DNA from: Sphaerisporangium fuscum
Lineage (GTDB): Bacteria; Actinomycetota; Actinomycetes; Streptosporangiales; Streptosporangiaceae
Direction: 5' to 3'
Assembly: GCF_018531465.1 (NCBI RefSeq)
Contig: NZ_JAHDTF010000011.1
Location: 248,001-312,000 of the forward strand
DNA: 64,000 nt
Shown: in pieces, positions 59,134 through 64,000 of the stretch
How positions within the stretch are numbered: the stretch's first letter is position 1
How the letters are laid out: each line of letters starts with the position of its first letter
Translations under genes and position numbers: made by a program
Notes under the pieces: model-generated
Told to the model about the DNA's origin: nothing
Seen by the model: the letters and a program-made list of their open reading frames with translations, nothing else
Database searches by the model: none

Positions 59134-60470
59134 ACGAACTCACCAAGCCGTACATCACCGGCCACTACACACCCGTCACCGACGAGATCACCGCACGGGA
59201 GCTGACCGTCCACGGCGCCCTGCCGCCGGAGCTGAACGGCCGCTACTTCCGCAACGGCCACAACCCCAAGCCCGGCATCACCCCCACGCACTGGTTCCGA
59301 GGCGAGGGCATGCTGCACGGCGTTCGCCTGGCGGGTGGCCGGGCCGAGTGGTACCGCAACCGCTGGGTGAAGACGCCCTTCCTGGACGGCGTGCCGTTCA
59401 CCGGCACCGAACTGGAGGTCAGCGCCGCGGCCACGAACATCATCTTCCACGGCGGCCGGTACCTGGCCCTGCAGGAGGCCAACCTGCCCTGGGAGGTGAC
59501 CGGCGAGCTGGAGACGGTCGGCGTGTACGACTTCGGCGGCAAGCTGACCAGCTCGATGACCGCACACCCCAAGGAGGACCCGGTCACCGGTGAGCTGCAC
59601 TTCTTCTCCTACAGTCCGTTCCCGCCGTACCTGACCTACCACGTGGCCGACGTCGCCGGGCAGATCACGCGCTCCACCGTGGTGGACGGGTCGGGCCCCT
59701 CGTTGATGCACGACTTCGCCATCACCCGCGAGCACGCCGTCTTCATCAACTCTCCCGTCGTCTTCGATCACGCCGAGCACTCCGGCATCCCCTACCGCTG
59801 GCACGACGACGTCCCGTTCCGCATCGGTGTCATGCCTCGTACCGGGGCCGCCGAGGTCACCTGGTTCGACGTCGAGAACCAGGGGGCCATCCTCCACGTC
59901 ACCAACTCCTACGCCGACCCGCAGGGCCGGGTGGTCCTGGAGGGGCCGCGCTTCGACCGCGCCGGATGGGAGAGCTCATGGAAGTGGTGGATCGGCGCCC
60001 CCGGGTACGGCGCCGCTCCCGACGCCGGATCCACCTTCCACCGCTGGATCCTCGATCCGGCCACCGGCAAGGTCACCGAGGAGGCGCTGGACGGCCTGGT
60101 CACCGAGTTCCCGTCCATCAACGACGCGCACACCGGCAGCGCCAACCGCTACAGCTACGCCATCGCATTCCCGGGCGCGGGGCTCAGCGGCTACCACACC
60201 GTCAAGTTCGACACCGTCACCGGCCGGCAGCAGCTCTTCGCGCACGGCGAGGGCCGGATGCCCGGCGAGGCCGTCTTCGTCCCCGCCGACGGGGCCACCT
60301 CGGAGGACGACGGCTACCTGCTCACCATCGTCAGCGACCTGACGGCGAATGCCTCCCAGTTGCTCGTGCTGGACGCCTCAAACCTGAACGACGACCCCAT
60401 CGCCACCGTTGAGCTGCCCCGCCGCGTCCCGGCGGGCATCCACGGCCACTGGATCGAGGACAACAAGTGA
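59130..60470 (+). CDS. Carotenoid cleavage oxygenase (RPE65/CCD family)
   Basis: GTG 59130 overlaps the MFS stop and gives 446 residues. The four iron-binding histidines can be placed in MTAHPKEDP, LMHDFAIT, AILHVTNSYAD and IHGHWIEDNK, and GRYFRNGHNPKP is the usual N-terminal landmark. These non-haem iron enzymes cleave carotenoids, apocarotenoids or stilbenes oxidatively. There are no carotenoid biosynthesis genes nearby except a polyprenyl synthase 40 kb away, so the substrate is open. Confidence 0.92.
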   Translation: MNELTKPYITGHYTPVTDEITARELTVHGALPPELNGRYFRNGHNPKPGITPTHWFRGEGMLHGVRLAGGRAEWYRNRWVKTPFLDGVPFTGTELEVSAAATNIIFHGGRYLALQEANLPWEVTGELETVGVYDFGGKLTSSMTAHPKEDPVTGELHFFSYSPFPPYLTYHVADVAGQITRSTVVDGSGPSLMHDFAITREHAVFINSPVVFDHAEHSGIPYRWHDDVPFRIGVMPRTGAAEVTWFDVENQGAILHVTNSYADPQGRVVLEGPRFDRAGWESSWKWWIGAPGYGAAPDAGSTFHRWILDPATGKVTEEALDGLVTEFPSINDAHTGSANRYSYAIAFPGAGLSGYHTVKFDTVTGRQQLFAHGEGRMPGEAVFVPADGATSEDDGYLLTIVSDLTANASQLLVLDASNLNDDPIATVELPRRVPAGIHGHWIEDNK

Positions 60471-60907
60471 TCACCGCCATCAACACGCAGGCCCCCGTCG
60501 TCGTCCGCCTGGACATCGTGATCGACGCACCTCTGGAGCGGGTCTGGGCCCTGCACACCGATGTGAACTCCTGGCCCAGCTGGCAGAGCGACATCACCGA
60601 CGCCTCCGCCGACGGCCCCCCGCTCCCCGGCTCGGCCTTCCGCTGGAGCACCTTCGGCCTGGACATCACCTCCACCGTTCACGCCGTCGAGGCCCCCCAC
60701 CGGATCCTGTGGGGCGGCCCCGCCCACGGCATCACCGGCATCCACCAGTGGACCTTCAGAGAGCAGGACGGCCTGGTCCACGTCCATACCGAAGAATCGT
60801 GGGACGGCGAGCCGATCCTGGCCGACATCGCGGGCATGCGCACCGCACTGGAAGGCTCGCTGACCTCCTGGCTCCAGCGGTTGAAGGAAGCGGCCGAGCA
60901 CTCCTGA
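60467..60907 (+). CDS. SRPBCC (START-like) small protein
   Basis: The 146-residue product shows the polyketide cyclase/START-like pattern: IVIDAPLERVWALHTDVNSW, PSWQSDI, then FGLDITSTVHAVEAPHRILW and a C-terminal helix LEGSLTSWLQRLKEAAEH. It forms a hydrophobic ligand pocket. GTG 60467 overlaps the carotenoid oxygenase stop by four bases, so it may bind or modify the cleavage product. A perfect hairpin follows. Confidence 0.85.
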   Translation: MITAINTQAPVVVRLDIVIDAPLERVWALHTDVNSWPSWQSDITDASADGPPLPGSAFRWSTFGLDITSTVHAVEAPHRILWGGPAHGITGIHQWTFREQDGLVHVHTEESWDGEPILADIAGMRTALEGSLTSWLQRLKEAAEHS

Positions 60908-60913
60908 CAGGGC

Positions 60914-60954
60914 TGTGAAGAGCCGTGTGCGCCACCACCGCACGGCTCTTCACA
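60914..60954 (+). terminator. Terminator of the MFS/carotenoid-oxygenase operon
   Basis: TGTGAAGAGCCGTG and CACGGCTCTTCACA are perfect 14-base arms with a 13-base loop, starting seven bases after the last stop. Confidence 0.85.
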
Positions 60955-61147
60955 TGTACCGGGGGCGAGGCGTACACCTCCGCGGACTCCTCGGCCTGGG
61001 CGAGCTGCCGGGAGGCCTGGGCCGGTGCCCCATGTCGACACCTACGAATATCGCCCGCACGACCCCGCGCGCCATCATGCAGCCGAAACGGGCGCAGGAC
61101 CTCGGGCGATGCCGGGGACCACCGCCCGGCGGAACGAACGGGTGGGG

Positions 61148-61798
61148 TCAGCGCCCCAGCAGGTCGTCCACTTCGGCGGCGTAGAGCTGCGCGGGGTCGA
61201 AGCTCATGCCGGTGAAGTGCCCGGCGAGTTCCAGGGACAGCACGCCGTGCAGCCGGGTCCAGAAGGTCAGGGCCCGGTGGAGGACCGCGGGCGGGGCGGG
61301 GTGGTCGCCCGCCCACTGCCGGTGCTCTTCGAGGTGCGCGTCGAACGGCGTCCCCGTGCCCTCGGAGGGCAGCGCGGCGAAGGCGTCGAGCAGGGCCGCC
61401 ATGATCTCGGACGCGATCGCGGTGACGTCCTCGGGCGCGTGGTAGCCGGGGACGGGCGTGCCGTAGATGAGGAGGTACCGCTGGGGATCGTCGAGCGCCC
61501 ACCCGCGTATCGCGCGGGCCAGCGCGGCGGCGCCCTCGGGGCCGGGCCCGGCGGCCGCGCGGACGGCGTCGGCGAGGCTTCGGTAGGCGTCCCTGATGAG
61601 CTCGGTGATCAGCTCGTCGCGGCTGGCGTAGTACCGGTAGAGCGCGGGCCCGCTCATGCCCATCCGCTTGGCGATCGCGTTGAGGGAGAGCGTGGACGCC
61701 CCCGCCGTCGCGATCTGCTGCCACGCGAGTTCCTTGATCTCCGCGCGCACCTGCGCGCGGTAGCGCTCACGTGGGGCCTTCGTGCCGGATTCCGCCAT
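61148..61798 (-). CDS. TetR-family repressor
   Basis: The 216-residue protein has an N-terminal HTH (QQIATAGASTLSLNAIAKRM, then GMSGPALYRYYASRDELITE) and a C-terminal ligand domain of the WHG type (LHRALTFWTRLHGVLSLELA). It is divergent from a zinc-independent MDR oxidoreductase with 136 bases between starts, and probably represses that gene and itself. Confidence 0.9.
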   Translation of the reverse strand: MAESGTKAPRERYRAQVRAEIKELAWQQIATAGASTLSLNAIAKRMGMSGPALYRYYASRDELITELIRDAYRSLADAVRAAAGPGPEGAAALARAIRGWALDDPQRYLLIYGTPVPGYHAPEDVTAIASEIMAALLDAFAALPSEGTGTPFDAHLEEHRQWAGDHPAPPAVLHRALTFWTRLHGVLSLELAGHFTGMSFDPAQLYAAEVDDLLGR

Positions 61799-61865
61799 GG
61801 CCTGCCACCTTTCCGCGCCCAGGGCTACATCTTCAAGGTTTAGTTAGAAGCTATCACGAAACCCA

Positions 61866-61894
61866 TTGACACTCCCAGGCGGATGAGTTACATC
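61866..61894 (+). promoter_or_regulatory. Promoter of the MDR oxidoreductase gene with nearby repeat
   Basis: TTGACA (61866-61871) and TACATC (61889-61894) are 17 bases apart. CTTCTAACGAAA overlaps the -10 and expected start point, and a matching element CTTCTAACTAAA lies on the minus strand around 61837-61848, facing tetR. These two may be the TetR binding sites. Confidence 0.6.
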
Positions 61895-61934
61895 TTCTAA
61901 CGAAAGCGAGATGAGCTAACCGATGGAGGTCGTC

Positions 61935-62966
61935 ATGAACGCCGAAGGTCTCGTCGAGGTCGTGCTGCCCGGCAAGGTAGAGCCCGAGGGGCTGCAGATC
62001 CGGCACGGAGCGGTCCCCGCCCCCGGCCCGGGCCAGGTCCTGATCCGGATGGAGGCGACCGGGGTCTCCTTCGCCGAACAGCAGATGCGCCGCGGCCGCT
62101 ACTACGACCAGCCGGCGTTCCCGTTCGTGCCCGGCTACGACCTGGTCGGGACGGTGCTGGCGACCGGCGCGGGCGTAGAGCCCGGCCTGGCCGGCACACG
62201 GGTGGCCGCTCTGATCAAGGTCGGCGGCTGGGCCAGCCACGTGATCGTCCACGCGGCGGACGTGGTGGAGGTTCCCGAGGGGGTCGGCGCGGCGGAGGCC
62301 GAGACCGTGGTGGTCAACGGCATCACCGCCTGGCAGATGCTGCACCGCAAGGCACGGGTCCGCGCGGGCCAGACCGTTCTGGTGCACGGCGCCAACGGCG
62401 GTGTGGGCTCGGTCCTGGTCCAGCTGGCACGGGCCGCGGGCGCGAAGGTGATCGGCACGGCGTCCGCGCGCCACCACGACGCCCTGCGGGAGCGCGGGGT
62501 CGTCCCGGTCGACCACCGCACCGAGGACGTCGCCGCGCGCGTCCGCGAGCTCGCCCCCCGCGGGGTGGACGCCGTCTTCGACCACGTCGGCGGCCGCGGC
62601 GTCGTGGACTCCTGGCGTCTGCTCGCGCCCGGCGGCACGCTCGTCTCCTACGGCAGCGCCTCCACCCGCGACGACGAGGGGTCCAAGCAGTGGCCCGTGC
62701 TCAAGCTGCTCGGCCGGGTGTGGCTGTGGAACGCGCTGCCCAACCGCCGCCGCGCCTACTTCTACAACGTCTGGGCCGGGCGGGCCCTGGCCGAGGACCG
62801 GTTCCGGGCCCGGCTGCGCGCCGACCTCGGCGAGGTCTTCGCGGCCCTCCAGCGGGGGGAGGTCACCGCCCAGATCGCCGTCGAGCTGCCGCTCGCCCGC
62901 GTCGCCGACGCTCTGCGGCTGGCCGAATCCGGCACCGTCGCCGGAAAGATCGTGCTCAACCCGTAG
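61935..62966 (+). CDS. MDR-family quinone-oxidoreductase-like enzyme
   Basis: ATG 61935 follows GGAGG at ideal spacing and gives 343 residues. VLIRMEATGVSFAEQQMRRG is the catalytic-domain start without zinc ligands; VLVHGANGGVGSVLVQLARA is the NADPH-binding loop. Zinc-free MDR enzymes of this kind reduce quinones or enones. It is under probable control of the divergent TetR repressor. Confidence 0.88.
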   Translation: MNAEGLVEVVLPGKVEPEGLQIRHGAVPAPGPGQVLIRMEATGVSFAEQQMRRGRYYDQPAFPFVPGYDLVGTVLATGAGVEPGLAGTRVAALIKVGGWASHVIVHAADVVEVPEGVGAAEAETVVVNGITAWQMLHRKARVRAGQTVLVHGANGGVGSVLVQLARAAGAKVIGTASARHHDALRERGVVPVDHRTEDVAARVRELAPRGVDAVFDHVGGRGVVDSWRLLAPGGTLVSYGSASTRDDEGSKQWPVLKLLGRVWLWNALPNRRRAYFYNVWAGRALAEDRFRARLRADLGEVFAALQRGEVTAQIAVELPLARVADALRLAESGTVAGKIVLNP

Positions 62967-62993
62967 CGCGTCCCCCGCCGAAGGCGGACGCGC
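62966..62993 (+). terminator. Terminator of the MDR gene
   Basis: GCGCGTCC and GGACGCGC pair, with an inner GCC-GAA-GGC hairpin, starting at the last base of the stop codon. Confidence 0.8.
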
Positions 62994-63099
62994 CGCTGAC
63001 CCGCAGTTGGACGTCGCCTGACCCTTCCCCTCCTAGCGTTGCCGTAGTCCGGCCGGGGAGCCGGTCGGCGGGCATCGGAGAAGGGAAGCGGGCCGGGTG

Positions 63100-64000
63100 A
63101 TGCAGCGGCTGACGACGGGGCGCCCACGCCCCCCTGCCACCGGCGCCCGGGTCATGAGCAGGGCCTCGGCCGTGGCGGCCGTTCTCGCCCTGGTCCTGTG
63201 CGCGTGCTCCGGCCCGCCACCGCACGCCCACGGCCCGGCCTCCGTCTCCCCGGACCCGCCGTCGCCGACGGCCTCGGACACGAACGACCCCGTCGGCCTG
63301 CCGAAGGCGCACGGCGAGCAGCGCGCCGTCGTCGACGTCTACGCCCACGACCGCCCCGGCATGCTCAGCCCGGTGGTGGCGGGCTTCCCCTCCCTGGTCT
63401 ACGTGCCGAACAGCGAGAGCGGCACCGTCAGCGTCATCGACCCCAAGACCTACAAGGTGATCCGCCACTTCGTCGTCGGCCGGCGCCCGCAGCACGTCGT
63501 CCCGTCCTGGGACCTCAAGACGCTGTGGGTGAACAACAACGACGGCAACACCCTCACGCCCATCGACCCGGCGACGGGCGAACCGGGCAGGCCGATCGCG
63601 GTCGAGGACCCCTACAACCTGTACTTCACCCCGGACGGCACCACCGCCCTGGTCATGGCCGAGCGCCTGAACCGGCTGGACTTCCGGGACCCGCACACCT
63701 TCGAACTGCGCGAGTCGATGAACGTGCCCTGCAGGGGGATCAACCACGCCGACTTCACCATGGACGGCTCGATCTTCCTGGCCAGCTGTGAGTTCTCCGG
63801 GCACCTGGTCGTCGTCGACCTGCCCCACCGGCGGATCCGCGAGGTGGTGCGGCTGGACCGCCACAGCATGCCGCAGGACGTCAAGCTCTCCCCGGACGGC
63901 ACGACGTTCTACATCGCCGACATGATGAAGGGCGGGGTCTGGCTGGTGGACGCCGAGACCTTCAAGGTGAGCGGCTTCGTCCCGACCGGCGCGGGCGCCC
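63100..64000 (+). CDS. YVTN beta-propeller lipoprotein, C-terminus beyond the window
   Basis: From ATG 63100 (alternatives GTG 63097 and ATG 63154) the protein has a lipoprotein-type signal ending LALVLCACSG, a Pro/Ser-rich linker and repeated propeller blades: SLVYVPNSESGTVSVIDPKT, LKTLWVNNNDGNTLTPIDPA, VKLSPDGTTFYIADMMKGG. It should be anchored outside the membrane. About 300 residues are visible. It resembles in fold the secreted propeller at 14812. The frame leaves the window open. Confidence 0.85.
   Translation, partial: MQRLTTGRPRPPATGARVMSRASAVAAVLALVLCACSGPPPHAHGPASVSPDPPSPTASDTNDPVGLPKAHGEQRAVVDVYAHDRPGMLSPVVAGFPSLVYVPNSESGTVSVIDPKTYKVIRHFVVGRRPQHVVPSWDLKTLWVNNNDGNTLTPIDPATGEPGRPIAVEDPYNLYFTPDGTTALVMAERLNRLDFRDPHTFELRESMNVPCRGINHADFTMDGSIFLASCEFSGHLVVVDLPHRRIREVVRLDRHSMPQDVKLSPDGTTFYIADMMKGGVWLVDAETFKVSGFVPTGAGA

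Overview
The window is very GC-rich DNA with strong G/C bias in third codon positions, GTG and TTG starts, and long runs of genes overlapping by 4 bases. The gene content (ECF41 sigma factor, double-IclR PcaR, LAL-type LuxR regulator, PucR regulator, CBM2 glycosidase) points to a filamentous actinomycete. A Streptosporangiaceae/Thermomonosporaceae-like chromosome is my inference, not something the sequence proves.

Layout. 1-5.2 kb: an amino-acid permease cut by the window edge, coupled to a decayed kynureninase; a membrane-anchored GH5 glycosidase; a universal stress protein; two gene remnants and a tRNA-Pro(GGG). 5.4-9.2 kb: an atypical P450 with a 24-bp repeat array at its 3' end, and a secreted glycosidase-FN3-CBM2. 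9.3-13.9 kb: a YchJ-like protein, an ECF41 sigma factor divergent from an NAD(P)-binding oxidoreductase, and a Tet/OtrA-type ribosomal protection GTPase with a possible leader peptide. 14-19.7 kb: a secreted unknown, a YVTN beta-propeller protein, a PucR regulator and a three-gene polyprenyl synthase/MpaB-oxygenase operon with a palindromic operator. 20-26.4 kb: an SDR, a sugar ABC importer, a Cys/Met-metabolism PLP enzyme and a LacI regulator, with two identical LacI-type palindromes.

26.6-40.3 kb is the most unusual block: five co-directional genes encoding a DUF4132 protein, a 1696-aa unknown, a MoxR AAA+ ATPase, a DUF5682-VWA fusion and a SWIM zinc-finger protein. It resembles E. coli yehI/L/M/P/Q, with YehM- and YehP-like parts fused. 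Repeat insertions lie inside and between its genes.

40.7-43.4 kb: a PP2C/SpoIIE phosphatase, then a MarR regulator and an isochorismatase-like hydrolase sharing an identical 16-bp operator. 43.4-53.3 kb: a complete protocatechuate branch of the beta-ketoadipate pathway (pcaI-J-F-H-G-B-DC-pobA, one transcription unit) divergent from pcaR. 53.3-61 kb: a methyltransferase behind twin palindromes; a LuxR-LAL regulator flanked by a putative 40-aa peptide, a DUF2255 gene and an MFS/carotenoid-oxygenase/SRPBCC operon. An 11-bp motif sits exactly 29 bases before three of these start codons, suggesting a local regulon. 61-64 kb: a TetR/oxidoreductase divergent pair and the start of a second YVTN lipoprotein.

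Functions were assigned by reading motifs only. No database search was run.
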